From Paraphysoderma sedebokerense (lineage: Eukaryota; Blastocladiomycota; Physodermatomycetes; Physodermatales; Physodermataceae), in NCBI GenBank assembly GCA_025602915.1, contig JAHLJZ010000033.1:62001-126000 (forward strand): a stretch of 64,000 nt of DNA, read 5' to 3'. How positions within the stretch are numbered: position 1 is the stretch's first letter; each line of letters opens with the position of its first letter. The position numbers and the translations under genes are program-made. Positions 35,386-47,095 of this stretch are shown here, one piece after another. The notes under the pieces were generated by a model. The model was not told the origin of the DNA, did not search any database, and was given only the letters and a program-made list of their open reading frames with translations.

Positions 35386-38039
35386 CTAATAAACAACTCC
35401 TAAATCCTTGGCAATCATTTGGCCACAGATAGGATGATAAAACATTTTGTTTTTATGAAAGGTATCCAAAGCAAGTTGCTTTCCATTCTTGGTTTTGTTG
35501 AGTGCCCTGTACAAAATATTGGTCAATTTCTGTGCACAAAGCGGCTGTAAATAAAAATTTAAGAAAAATGAATTCCTTACCGGTACAATGGTCTCACATA
35601 TTTCATTCGACCTTGCTCTACAACGAATTTGGCGGCGTGGGGGTAGATCGGTTCATATTCCGCATCTAGAGCATCGCAAAATGCAATTCAATTAACAATT
35701 TACTCAATACTTCCTTGCGGTAATCGACGAGAGAAACGTACGGATACACAATAATTGCCATCTAAATCGAATTTCCGAGTTTCGAACATTCGAAAGGCCG
35801 TACACATTATCCATGTTCTGAAGAATCTGGTGAGGAAGTGGTTCTTTGGAGTCTAGCTTCTCCAGAAATGCGACTGTTCGAAACAATATTGTTTGAAGGT
35901 CAGTGCCTCATAGTAATTAACTACATATAATACATTTAAGATAAAAAACATTACAAACCAATTTGTAAAGAACTGAATTTCTCCAAATCCGAAACTTCGA
36001 ATTCATTGATATCAAATTTTCCACGGCATCGATCCCATCTAGATGAAGCATGTTAACGACGGCACCCTTTTGGAAGGCAAGAGTGAGATCAAGAACCGTT
36101 CAGCCAATTTCTCAGCATCGCTCGCTAAAGTGTTATCGAATACATTCTTTTTTGGCGGCAACCCTGGAGCGTTGAGCCATTTGTCCCATTCTACAGTATT
36201 CAATAATTTCACCTTTTCGATGCCATGATGACTTTCAAAATATTCATACAAATACTTCTTCCAATCATCAGTTGAAATACTCTGATGGGCAAATTTTTGA
36301 AAATATGCTTTCATGTAAGGTTCAAATACAGAAGCGCCGCCAAGAAGTTGTTCCAGATAATAAAGAAAATTAAAGCCCTTTTCTAGTTGCAAGGTTAAAA
36401 GTCAATTAAAGATGGGATGGACATAACTGACGATGAAAATTGAACGTCGCAACCCACCATATGGAACACTCGAAAATGCATCATCCGGGTCGGTCTCCTT
36501 CAAATCAGGTTTCAATGCAGTCAAACGATTACTGGGCCCGAAGTGTTCAATACTCTCTTCCAGTGCCTTGTATCCAATAATAGCGCTAAACTGTCTATGA
36601 GGTTCTCCTTTCATCCTTCCGATAATTTTACGTTCGATGAACATCGTCCACCCTTCATTCAACCAAAAATGCTCCCAATTACGTGTTGTAACGAGATTTC
36701 CAGCCCAGGAATGGGAAATTTCGTGAGCAATTACGTCAGTCAATGATTTATCACCAGCAAGAAGTGTCGGCGTGACAAAAGTGAGGCATGAATTTTCCAT
36801 TCCTCCATATGGGTAGCTTGCTGGAAGAAGGAGCAAGTCGTATCTACCGGAACAAGAATAAAAGTACGCATAAGCTAAAGCGCTGGGGAGTGGTCTGTTA
36901 ATGCTAATAATTACCTTCCCCACTCATAAGGGGTGATCTGGATTTAGACTGTTAATAATAAATTAACTTGAGATATTAAAGGCAAATATCACTTACAAGA
37001 TTCTCTGCAATTTTGATAAATTCTTCAGTTTCATCGAATTCGGACGCAGCTTCTTTCACAACTTCAGGCTCGGCGAAAACAGTGGTCCGCGGTCCGACAT
37101 CAACACCAGTCAAGTTTCCTACAGCGAGAGCAATCAAGTAACTCGGAATTGACGTGGGCTGATTAAACTTGTAAACATGGTGACTTTTTAAAACTGGAGA
37201 AGGAGCGTCACCAGTTCGAAGAGCACTCATGAGAGCTCGAAGAGGGGACGGAACAGTGATCGCTGCGCTGTATGTCAGTTTAACGACAGGGGAATCCTGA
37301 ATTGGGACTAAACTGCGGCAATGAATTGCTGTCAAAAAGAAATAGCCCTTTCATTACAAACTATCCAATGGGTACGGAGAATTCAAAAGCAAGAATACAA
37401 ACCTTGGCATTGAGTAAACAAATATGGGTGCTTTTTTCCGACCGTTTGCCTTGACAACAGTATAACATCGACAATGTTAGATCACGCCAGTTTCAACTCT
37501 GACAAAAGAGTAACCATACTCGGGCGCTAGCCACTGCGCAGCTGTACACTTTTCGCCGGTTTCGTACGTAATTTTTAGTTTGAATTGAGTCCCTTTTTCT
37601 ACAGCAGATGGTAGCGTGACTGACAAAGCGCTTCCGAATTTTTCGTGGTGAGCGGAAAGTTCAAACTGTGATAGAAAGTGCGAACTATTATGTTAGACAT
37701 TTTTGAACGTACGAAGCGAGAGTATTGAAGAGGAACAGGCGAGTGATTCTATATAGAGTTTTTCCACGGAAGCTATGACTGCAATACGATTTGAATCCAC
37801 ACAACTAAGAATGACAGTACCTTCAACTCTTTTCCACCCATTTCGGCCTTCTGCACTTTTAATCCACTAGTATCTAAAATTACTATGGTGGCCTTATCCA
37901 ATGCTACGAAATCCAGAACCACACTTCCATATAAGACCTTACGGGCGAAGTCCGTTGTCAGGTCTAAGTGGACATGGCTAACTCGCGCCTGATGGGTATT
38001 GGCAAAAGAGTTGGGGTCGTCAGGAGAGTAAGAAGGCAT
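35386..38039 (-). CDS. Leukotriene-A4-hydrolase-type M1 zinc aminopeptidase
   Basis: Bifunctional aminopeptidase/epoxide hydrolase family (yeast Lap2/Lta4h relatives), cytosolic or nuclear. Spliced from about ten exons; expected length ~610 residues. The N-terminus is [20 protein letters not shown] then [19 protein letters not shown]. Further in are [28 protein letters not shown] and the M1 signature [19 protein letters not shown]. The zinc site is [14 protein letters not shown] followed by [15 protein letters not shown], i.e. HEXXH plus a downstream Glu. The C-terminal helical domain ends with [13 protein letters not shown]. All catalytic residues are present, so it should be active. It lies 169 bp downstream of the THO1 start on the same strand. 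Confidence 0.9.
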
Positions 38040-38126
38040 TTTTCTATTACTGAGAGTGTGCAATAAGATCCACAAAAGGTGATGTTATTTAGCAATACCC
38101 AAAATTGCACATTTCGTCAGCGGAGT

Positions 38127-38828
38127 AGGGTTGCCAAAATTCTGATGTTCGGTATGGCGTTTCCAACGTGTGGATCTTCCTCCGCATCGAGAGAGTAGAG
38201 AGTTCCCTCGTCGCCGTACCTGTTAAAACTCAAAATATTCGACGAAAATCAAAATGTTTAATCGTTTGGTAAGATGTTGGGAGTATGCAGAGGGCATCGA
38301 ATACACCGCTAATAGTCCTTGAATTTTTCTGAACCAGTTGTTACATACACACAAACCGTATGATCGACACCTGTGAAAAGTAAAGTACTATGTTCGCTAT
38401 AATATGCATTGCCGAAGGGGTGATTAATCAATGTATGCCATCAACGAGTATACTACATTTAAACTACTCCAATTCGTTTTTTCTGAACTTGCAGTGAATC
38501 CTTAGCAGACCACGAAAGACATGGATGTGAATGGTGGCTATAAATGCAAGGGCGCTGTTATGGCTTCAACTTATCTCCAGGAAAAGACTCAAAGATAACG
38601 AGGCCAAAAACTTGTGATTAAACGCTTTCCATCAATACTACCGAAGGCCGCGGTCTCCCCATTGATGAGAGCAATGTCTTCTTCAATGTGAGTTGAAACA
38701 CTAGAGTTGCTACGCTGACAGACGCAATTGACCCAATGATACTGCACACATGAATAATATTGGTACAATGTGTAGTGTACTGTCTTGTAGTTGTCATCTG
38801 AAGAACGAACGACCGTGCAGCACATCAT
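38127..38828 (-). other. Possible unrecognised spliced gene
   Basis: Two separate minus-strand stretches look coding. One (about 38828-38589) carries CVQYHWVNCVC and IEEDIALINGETAAFGSIDG. The other (about 38230-38127) reads YGDEGTLYSLDAEEDPHVG and NAIPNIRILATLL before a stop, and is preceded by a good CAG acceptor. I could not connect them with phase-consistent splice sites and recognise no family. It may be a small novel gene or chance composition. Confidence 0.25.
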
Positions 38829-38974
38829 AGCGTGATTCCCCTTCGCGTCTTCGGATCGGGCAATTCTGGCTCTTTGGGGAACAAGCTAAATTCTGTCAAT
38901 TGCTAATTCCTGCCGACATTAGCGGATTACAAGCTCAATTCTTTATTAATATTTAAGCCTACTACAATCCGTAT

Positions 38975-40230
38975 ATGGGCTCCCTTCTTTGTCTACCTGT
39001 AAGAGGGCAAAGGGTTGAAACAGATGGCAATGCAGTCGGGGATATAACGCTGTCCGGTACGTCGTTCACCCCAGTGCTACGTTTTCCGTTCCTTTTCTAT
39101 TGTTTTCGCAATTGACTACTGGCTAAATTGCAGATGTAACTAGTGGGCTGCTTAATAGATTACTGACAGATCACTGAACCTCTAAACAGGCAACAAGCAG
39201 TTCAGTCGAAAAGGGGCGACCTGGAGTTCGGAGAAACCGATGACGGAAGATGAGGTAAGAATCGTAAATTCATAAGTCTGTTGCCCTTTCTGGGAATGCG
39301 CACGATATATCTCTGAAGCATTGTAAGTTGACATTATAATTTTTTGTAGTGGAAATCGAAGAAAGGTAAAGAAAAGCTGATCGATCCACGGGTGTTGAAT
39401 CATATTATAAATTTCAACTTTGTTAACATAAATTATCTTATTTGTCAGAGACATTTTGGGATACTGCGCCTTCATATGAGGTATGATAACCCACTATAGA
39501 CAATGCATTGATATTTAGACAACTGCGCCATTAGTCAGAGCTTGACGATAAATTCTACCTTATCTACTTACAGGGAAAACTTGAAATATGGCAGGCTCTA
39601 AAATCGGCTTGCGAAGCTGATGATATTAATCTTGCTCAATGTATATTAGATGCTGCGCAAAGTATGTTATCAGTATATGGGATTACGAAGTTGAAAGCTG
39701 AGCAACTCTTGCAATTGCAACTAACTACGAATTTCGCAGTATCGCTACCTACTGGGGATTTAACGCAGGGATGCTATGGTAAATTTTCTGAGTCCGAAAA
39801 AAGATTCTGTATTTAATGTTTGTTGCGATGCTGAAATACTTGCTTTGAATTTTCCACAGATATTCTTGGGAACAGATACGTCCTTCCCAACTATGTTATC
39901 ATAGCCCCTACAAATCTCATCAAGTCCAATCTACTAGCAAAATCGACAGGGTCTGCAGAGACGATCAATGATACACCCAAGATCCAAGGAACCCCAGTTG
40001 ATATAATTTGTCGATTGAGTACGAATGCAGATGTAGCGATCACCATCGGATCAGATGAAACGATAGCGTTGTTGAAGAAACGACTGACACAAAACCAGAA
40101 TTGGTCATCTGAGAATGTTTCGACGAGGATGCTGTTATTAGGAAGAGTATTGGAGGATAAGGTCAAAATTGCAGAATTGAAGTTTGGAGAAAGCAGAATA
40201 ATCCAAGTGATGGTTTCTTTCAGGGGATAG
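38975..40230 (+). CDS. UBTD1/UBTD2 (Dc-UbP)-like ubiquitin-domain protein
   Basis: Six or seven short exons fit in phase, giving roughly 280 residues. The start MGSLLCLPVRG has a Gly2 and a nearby Cys, suggesting N-myristoylation and palmitoylation. The UBTD N-terminal domain follows: ATWSSEKPMTEDE, the micro-exon WKSKKE, TFWDTAPSYEGKLEIWQALK and NLAQCILDAAQ, then the junction DILGNRYVLPNYVIIAPTN. The C-terminal ubiquitin-like fold is about 190-280: VDIICRLSTNADVAITIGSD, then LKKRLTQNQ, RMLLLGRVLEDKVKIAEL and FGESRIIQVMVSF. It lacks a C-terminal Gly-Gly, as expected for a non-conjugated domain. Vertebrate UBTD proteins associate with E2 enzymes; the role in fungi is not known to me. Confidence 0.85.
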
Positions 40231-40555
40231 CACAAAGTACAAAATGAATAAATTCCTCATGTATATAATTAAGCACGGCACTCTATCCAGAACACACAAT
40301 GCCGACGTTTATAGACGGAGCGTCCGCATAGAATGACCCAAAGGATATCTTCACTGATTTACCAACTTCGTTCTCTGGGGGAATGAAAAATCAATTTCAC
40401 AAAGCGGGCAAAAATGCGAACCTGAAAGTCGATCGCGTCTTCATTTTCCATCCTTCTGTGCAATCAGCGACTCTCACATTCGATTATATCAATTCTAATT
40501 TCCTTGCCCTAACAGCTGGCATCAGTATCTAAATATTAGACTCCCAGTAAGCAGT
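40231..40555. other. Intergenic region
   Basis: Tandem spacer between the UBTD-like and FAM47-like genes. Nothing recognisable. Confidence 0.4.
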
Positions 40556-42727
40556 GTGGTTTTCCAGGTGACAAGGATGAAATCACACTATCCCTTGAAT
40601 ATTAACTCGGATAGCAGCTCAGAGGAGATGTCATCGTCGATGGCAGCCGCCGACAAACCATGGACCGTCCTGGAAGTTAGATATTTATTAGAGGGATTGC
40701 TGACTCTAAGATTCACTGATTTTGAGGATTTTCAGGTTTGTTTGAATTCAACTCTCAAAATCTGATGGAGAGTGCTTAAATAAATCATTGATCTGGGTGG
40801 AACATTTCTCGACATATCCCCATAAAACGAACTCGGATGTCTTATCACCGATAATTCAGAGTCGGCCAGAAACATACCTCACTAGCATCGATCCTACTCT
40901 TCCGTTCTCCAGGACGAATAAACGACTCAAATGGCTGTCTGGTGCGATTTCCCGTCGGATCTCACCCCTTCAGTCAATATATCAATGTCGGAACCAACAG
41001 TCTATTTACACTAAACTATATCGTCTAAGTAACATTATCGCTGCCCAAATCAAACGACCGTCTGAATCATCTGATGTCTTTGAACTGGCATTGGAAAGGT
41101 ATCACGTCGACGCTCATCCAAAACTATTGCACAATTACAATAAAGATTTATGCAAAAAGGACTCAGCCTTGTGGAGGTGAAATCTTTTAGAGATTCGCTT
41201 AGTCGATTGATTGAACTAATCTTATGTTGAATTAGGCTGTTGTGTGCACGCCAGCGTCGAAATTTGTTGCATCTTACCGTCGAGCCGAAAGGAGATGCCT
41301 CTGAAATAGATAGTTCGGATTTATTGTTAGCGTCAATCGATAGTCGTTCGGGCTCCGCTATTGAACTTGATATGGTAAAAAAAGATCTCCGAAGAATTCT
41401 CTCCGACACTAGGGATACAAGCATAGATAACCCGATCCCGATAGCAAGGCGCAAATTGAGCGAGATAGATATCGATCAAATGAATATAGACAAAGAAGTC
41501 ATTCAAGGCATCATTGATTCCGTGTCTGAAAGCATTGACCGTCGACCAGGGAATGCAACAGTCTATCTGGAAACTGACCCTCCGAAAGCTCTACTGGAAG
41601 GATTGAAAAAGTACCTAAAGCTCGATTTCGATGGAATTATTGTACCGAAACAATACAAAATGGACGAAGGAGAGGACATTGATTGGAGCTCGTATCGTTC
41701 TCTTAATCGACCGTTTATACGGTTTAGCCGTCGAACCGTTGTTTACAGATTCCTCTTTCCTTAAATAGATTCGATTTATAAAATTCCGAAGTCGTTCCAA
41801 TACGGCGCTTGGTATGTGTCGCCACCGAATTGGCACGATCTTCAATTGAAGCGACAAAGCTCAGAAAAAACAAAAATCACTTTACCGTCATCCATCCGAC
41901 GACGGGCAGATGTTAGAAAACGCATATCACAATTACTTATTCGTTCTTTGGTGGAACATTCTAATTCTGAATCCAGACATTGTGGCTCCACTAATCGGAA
42001 TAGCATGAACGGTAATAAAATACGCTCTTCGGCATTTTCTTCATCAGCAAGTAAAAATCAGACTGCGCAGCAAAAAAGGGCACAGAATCAAATTCAAGAA
42101 TCAGCTTTTGCTAATCTGCCTTCTATTGGGACTCCTTCAAACGATTTCCGCAATACCGTTTTAGGGCATCAGCCGTCCGAAATTGATCCTCTACAAGTTA
42201 ACATTGCAGAGATGGTACGGAAAATTACCGGTCTAGATACGTCATCCTGGCCTAATGAACATATTGTTCAACCTGCATCCAAACAAACTAACCATCTATA
42301 CAATTTTACATCGCCCACGAGTGTGATGAACAGTTCTGCTGGTATCAACTCGCCAGATAGAAACGGCGGCTTTCTGACAATTAACAACTCTAGTTTGAGC
42401 TCGAAAGGATTGGAATCGTTACCCGATCCTGGTTTATCTGCCGACGTGGAAGATAGATTGTTGAAACGTTACAGCCATCATTTACAGCAAACAGAGGCTA
42501 ATGCAAGCTTATCGTCCAATATCAATTTATTCGGAAAGTCTGCAATCGGATTGAATAAATTGATGTCATCGAGCATGATCGGGAATTGGGATTCAGAAGG
42601 AAATGCCAGTGCTGGCAAACTTGCTTCCAATATGAATCTACTCAGTGTCAGAGCTGATAGTGCCAGAAAACGAGTGCTTGTTAACGACGGGGTTAATGCG
42701 CGCGAATTTCGTGGTAATGAATCATGA
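40556..42727 (+). CDS. FAM47-like protein, exon structure partly unresolved
   Basis: Four coding blocks lie on the + strand: 40556-40735, 40773-41176, 41236 to about 41700-41730, and 41769-42727. The second-to-third junction is clean (41177-41235). The first gap is only 37 nt, and the third needs a phase-1 donor for which no strong GT consensus exists, so both junctions are uncertain. The block around 41780-41840 reads SFQYGAWYVSPPNWHDLQLK, resembling the YGAWYL...W segment of the FAM47 family; upstream is LDFDGIIVPKQYKMDEGED. The last ~250 residues are Ser/Asn-rich and disordered. FAM47 members are poorly characterised. Retention in a fungus would be notable. The assignment rests on one segment recalled from memory and could be wrong; a frameshifted gene is also possible. 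Confidence 0.5.
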
Positions 42728-43090
42728 ATCTGGGCAATAACCGTCGGAGATCCTCGAGCTCAAATCCTGATTTGGTGTATCGCTGATGATTAAGGAAGTG
42801 GGTGAAAAAAGTACTGCAGTTACAGAAGCTGCTACTTTACAATCTGTTATTCCGAAATGACCAATGTAGGACCATGAAGCATTAAATATGATTTATCCGT
42901 TGCTGCCCTGATTGATTTGTTCAAATTTTAAAATCGTATGTACAAGTATGAAATAAATATAGACGATAATTTGCGTGAGATCACAGCTAAGGTTCTTGTC
43001 CATTACACCCCACCTCCAGCTATTACTTTCTTCTTTCTCGGACTCCCTTATCATCAAACTTTACTTCTTCCAGAAACCAATGTATCTCCA
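42728..43090. other. 3'-to-3' intergenic region
   Basis: Spacer between the converging FAM47-like and PPR genes. No feature is seen. Confidence 0.4.
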
Positions 43091-44665
43091 TCATTCTTTC
43101 TTTGCTCCATTGTACCATGCAATGACATTATCAAATCGATCATCCGCCTTCACCTTCCACCTTTTCCTTTCGTCTATTACTGTTTTAATTCCTTCATCAT
43201 TACCATCCTTTATGAACCGCTTTAGCAACACTGTTAAAACGGCGATATCAGGCTTCACCTTTCTCGATATCATATCGGTATAAATCTGCCAACATCTTTG
43301 CCCGGCCCCTTCTTCATGTAGATCCGCAAAATACTTTATCAATGTGGTGAATGTAACAACATTAGGTTTTATCCGGTGTTCGTCCACCATTTTTTGGTAC
43401 ATTTCAAAAGCTTTTAGTGTTTTCTTTTTGGACAGATAACCATGAATGAATGTTGTGAAAGTTTGAACGGTTGGTTGGATTCCCAGTGTAGTCATTTCTT
43501 GAAGTAATGATTCAGCGATCTTAATATTAATCGAATCGGTCAATAATCCGGTGATTAATGTTGTATAAGTTATCACGTTGGCGCGCAGATGCTGGTATTG
43601 TGAGGGAAGAGATTTAAATAACTTGTACGCAGAGGATATGTTGCCGATTGATGTATAAGCTTTGATAAGGATATTAATAGTTTGAATATCAGGATCAACT
43701 GAAAGCGATCTCATAACATCAAATGTGTCTAAAGCAGACGCCGTATTGTTTGAGTTGATTAATCCATCCATATATTCGTTGAAGAACGTCGTGATAGGCG
43801 GTGACTCTTTAAACTGGATGACGGTCTCGAATAATTCAGTTGCGGAATGAGTGTCGTTTGTCGCAAAATAAGCCTTTAGTACGGCAGTTAGCATTTCATC
43901 TGAAGGTTTGCGATTCCCTTTTCCGACAAATTCTTTGAATAATTGTACAACGTCTGTGTTCATGTCTTTTCGGAGATAATATTTCATCACGATGCCATAA
44001 CTGGGAATTGTCATTTCGACTGATTTTGACTTCATTTCAGTCAAGACAATTTGTAGGTTTTTCGTCAAATTTAACGCAGCAAACGCTTCAATAACGTACT
44101 GGTAAACATGAGGTGTCATGGACCCATCCAACGTTTGCAACCTTGAATCAACTCCTAATATTTTTAAATCGTCGTAGATATCAACTATACGTTTCTTATT
44201 CCTATCCTTTCGAAATCTAGTGAGGACAAAGTAAAGTCGCTTGATATCCTTTAGAGTCATCAAATGATTCAGCCCATTGTTCCGAAGTTGCAGATAAGCG
44301 GACCATGCTATGTCTGAAAGATCTCCGGAAGCGAGGAAAGTGGAGCGAAGGGTATAGAGATACTTAGTAGGGCTGATTGAACGGGTCGTAGTATTGCATT
44401 CTTGATTTGCTGAAGCCTTTGTGGGTGAGTCGGAAACTACTGCAGTAGATTTGAGCGGAAACTGAGGAGCCGGTTTACGAGAAAGCTTTACAGTTTCTGT
44501 TATGGGTTTGGGAGGAAGTGTCGTCGATATCTCAGTCTTTCGTCCGTATAATCTTGTCAGAGGAACTCTATTTGATGGCAAAACAGACGATTGAAGCGAG
44601 GTATAACTACGTGAAGATACTGTACGGATTGTGGAAAAAGGCGGTCTTAGTATCCATGATATCAT
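43091..44665 (-). CDS. Mitochondrial pentatricopeptide-repeat (PPR) protein
   Basis: Single-exon gene of 524 residues. The N-terminus (MISWILRPPFSTIRTVSSRS) is basic with no acids and fits a mitochondrial targeting peptide. From ~95 onward helical-hairpin repeats of about 35 residues are clear, e.g. VITYTTLITGLLTDSINIK, VQTFTTFIHGYLSKKKTL, VVTFTTLIKYFADLHEEG, and earlier QTINILIKAYTSIGNISSAY. At least eight repeats can be counted, several ending in a Pro-containing loop (GIQPTV, RIKPNV, KVKPDI). PPR proteins bind organellar RNA and affect processing, stability or translation of mitochondrial transcripts. The target cannot be read off here. The intronless structure is unusual in this window. 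Confidence 0.9.
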   Translation of the reverse strand: MISWILRPPFSTIRTVSSRSYTSLQSSVLPSNRVPLTRLYGRKTEISTTLPPKPITETVKLSRKPAPQFPLKSTAVVSDSPTKASANQECNTTTRSISPTKYLYTLRSTFLASGDLSDIAWSAYLQLRNNGLNHLMTLKDIKRLYFVLTRFRKDRNKKRIVDIYDDLKILGVDSRLQTLDGSMTPHVYQYVIEAFAALNLTKNLQIVLTEMKSKSVEMTIPSYGIVMKYYLRKDMNTDVVQLFKEFVGKGNRKPSDEMLTAVLKAYFATNDTHSATELFETVIQFKESPPITTFFNEYMDGLINSNNTASALDTFDVMRSLSVDPDIQTINILIKAYTSIGNISSAYKLFKSLPSQYQHLRANVITYTTLITGLLTDSINIKIAESLLQEMTTLGIQPTVQTFTTFIHGYLSKKKTLKAFEMYQKMVDEHRIKPNVVTFTTLIKYFADLHEEGAGQRCWQIYTDMISRKVKPDIAVLTVLLKRFIKDGNDEGIKTVIDERKRWKVKADDRFDNVIAWYNGAKKE

Positions 44666-45018
44666 AAGTCAAATGAATAGTTCTAATTAATTTCGTAGAA
44701 TCTTTGAAGATGCGAGACAAGAGAACAATTTTCCACGTGTTCTGTTGCCATGGCCCTAAACTCCATCCATCTGACAGAGCCACACATGAGCGCATATTGG
44801 CTTTATCATTCTGATAATTACTTAAAATTACTGCCTGAGTTTTTCAAGTTAAATTTACGACCGAAAAAGATTCATTAAGCTTACTCGGTGTTCCTTCAAA
44901 ATTTATTTATTGCGTTCAGTATCAGATATCTATCAGACATTCGCCTTATGTTCTTGTCACCATTCTCTATCATTCGTTATTCACGCCCATTGATAACCCA
45001 ATCTGCTATTACCACACA
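44666..45018. other. Intergenic region
   Basis: Tandem spacer between the PPR gene and GET4 (both -). Nothing recognisable. Confidence 0.4.
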
Positions 45019-46851
45019 CTAATCCATTTCTTGAATTCCACTTTCAATTTCACCTTGCGCTTGACCTTGTGCGCCCTGGGCGCCACCTGCGCCGGCACCA
45101 CCTTCACCACTGAATAGTGATCTCATCATTTCTTGCAAGATATTAGCTTGTTGACGTGGCGGTTGAATCTGGAAGTACAAGAGACCGATTCTATCGAGAG
45201 CCTATCAAATTCAGTGTAAAGAAAATGTCGTCAGATTCCGAGAGATTGGGAAGCAGATGAAGCGTACCCAGATGAAAGGTACGAAACTGAACAGTGAATA
45301 GAATGTAACAACAAACCTGACTGACGATATCACCGTTGTCACCGGCATTATAATTCCTCCTCAAACCAACAAACTCATTCACAGCGTTCATACCTCTTTG
45401 AACTGTTACAATCACTAAACCCAAGAAATTAAGTATAGGAATAGTCACAACATTTAATTTACTATCAGGCCATGCTGTGCTCGTGATGGATGTGGATTTC
45501 AGTTTCGGGTCAAGATGAATCAAGGCGTCGATAAAGTTGTTGTAAAAAGTGTATGCGTGTGACAGTCTTTTGTTGCAGAGATACCTTTTGTCGTCCAATC
45601 AGACACATAGTTAAAAAGATGGAACCGCGTAGATGTTAGAATTCAATGCGAGGACAGAAAGAAAAAAAGAGACAATGATGAGGAGAGCCAATGTAGCGTA
45701 CTCTAAAACAGGTCTCAAAGCAAAATTGGCAATCTGTTCCACACTCGCGATTTTCTTAGATTCTAACGCCTGTTTCCCTTGAGCAATCATCAACACAGCC
45801 AAAGATTCCGCAGAATCAATAGTCCCCTGAAGGAAATGATTTTGAGCAGCTTCATATTTTTGTGCTATTTATCCAATTCGCGCACGGACAAAGTTCAATA
45901 TAATAATAAGCCGAGAGATAAACACATGAAATAAACACATTAAATAAAATGAAAGACAACGAAACGGACAGTGCAACCATGCAAATATAAGTAAGCCATC
46001 CTTATATCAATGAACTGAAAATCAAAAGTCAAAAGAACACAAACTTTCAAAACTCATAACCCCACATTGATGATGCATTAACGGATCTGCATTCGTAGTT
46101 CCGCCGCATTTTGAAGTCCATCTAAACAAACACAAAACCAACATATTCAAACAATTAGTATCCATCATTTGATAAAAACGTCGATCAAACAGTCCGAGGT
46201 TCTATAAACTGATGCAACCAACGCAGAATCCAATTCACCGAAGAACGTGGAAAATATTCATACTTTAACCCTGCCTTCATTAATTCTTCGGTTTGGGATT
46301 GGTTGGCAGGAAACGCATTCAACAAGTCGAAAAATAGTTCTATGTCGTTTACATAAATTAGAATATTGAAATTGAAAAAGATAATGTAAAGAGGTTAGTT
46401 GAATGATCAATGATAAACAAACATGACGCCAAGCACAAAACATGTATCACGATTATCAGCTTGTAAGTCAAGAAAAAATTTCTGTCTTCTTCAGGAACAA
46501 CATAATACAAAGATACATAATTCCACCAGGAATATCTCGAATTTCGAAGTTAAAATAAAACTGAAAAGTCAAGAGGCGTATCATACCCAACTGTTCCGAC
46601 TTTATCTCTTCAGCATTATCAATCCAAGTATCCACCAACATTTGACACAACTCCAAGGCACTACCAAACTGTTTATGTTGAACCAACAATTTAGCACCAT
46701 CACTCAACAATTTAACTGCTTCCGAAATTTTCTTTTGTTTAAGGTACCGATTGCAAACTGTTAAATACATTTGATGGGCTTCATAGTAGTCGCCTGATTC
46801 GAGTGATTTTTGGAGTTTGGTTAATACTTTTGCGGTACCTCGGTCTGACAT
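45019..46851 (-). CDS. GET4: GET4/TRC35 homologue, guided entry of tail-anchored proteins
   Basis: Alpha-helical-repeat scaffold that, with Get5, hands tail-anchored proteins from Sgt2 to Get3 in the cytosol. About six exons. Landmarks are KVLTKLQKSLESGDYYEAHQ at the N-terminus, YLKQKKISEAVKLLSDGAKL, FGSALELCQMLVDTW, LMKAGLKY, the KCGGTTNADPLMHH segment, LAVLMIAQGKQALESKK, FALRPVLE, CNKRLSHAYTFYNNF and NEFVGLRRNYNAGDN. The tail has a Gly/Ala/Gln-rich tract (SGEGGAGAGGAQGAQGQAQG) and ends GIQEMD. Family order and the N-terminal block make the assignment secure. The middle exons around 46100-46300 are short and were placed only approximately. Confidence 0.85.
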
Positions 46852-47095
46852 TGTTTAGATATACGGGGAACGAGAGATTGAAGATGGAAAGTGAGATGAA
46901 GATTTAAGATGATCCTTGGGTTCGGTGATATTGATTGCGGCCGGTGATGGAACGTGTTCGTCCTTCACTTCTTGCCCGCCTTCCACTCGAAAATTTGAAC
47001 GATAATATCATTCTGTCTCTTCATAATCTGTGGAATTCCAAGAAGTCATATCAACTCTATTTGACGTATTTCGACGTTTCATTATAATATACATT

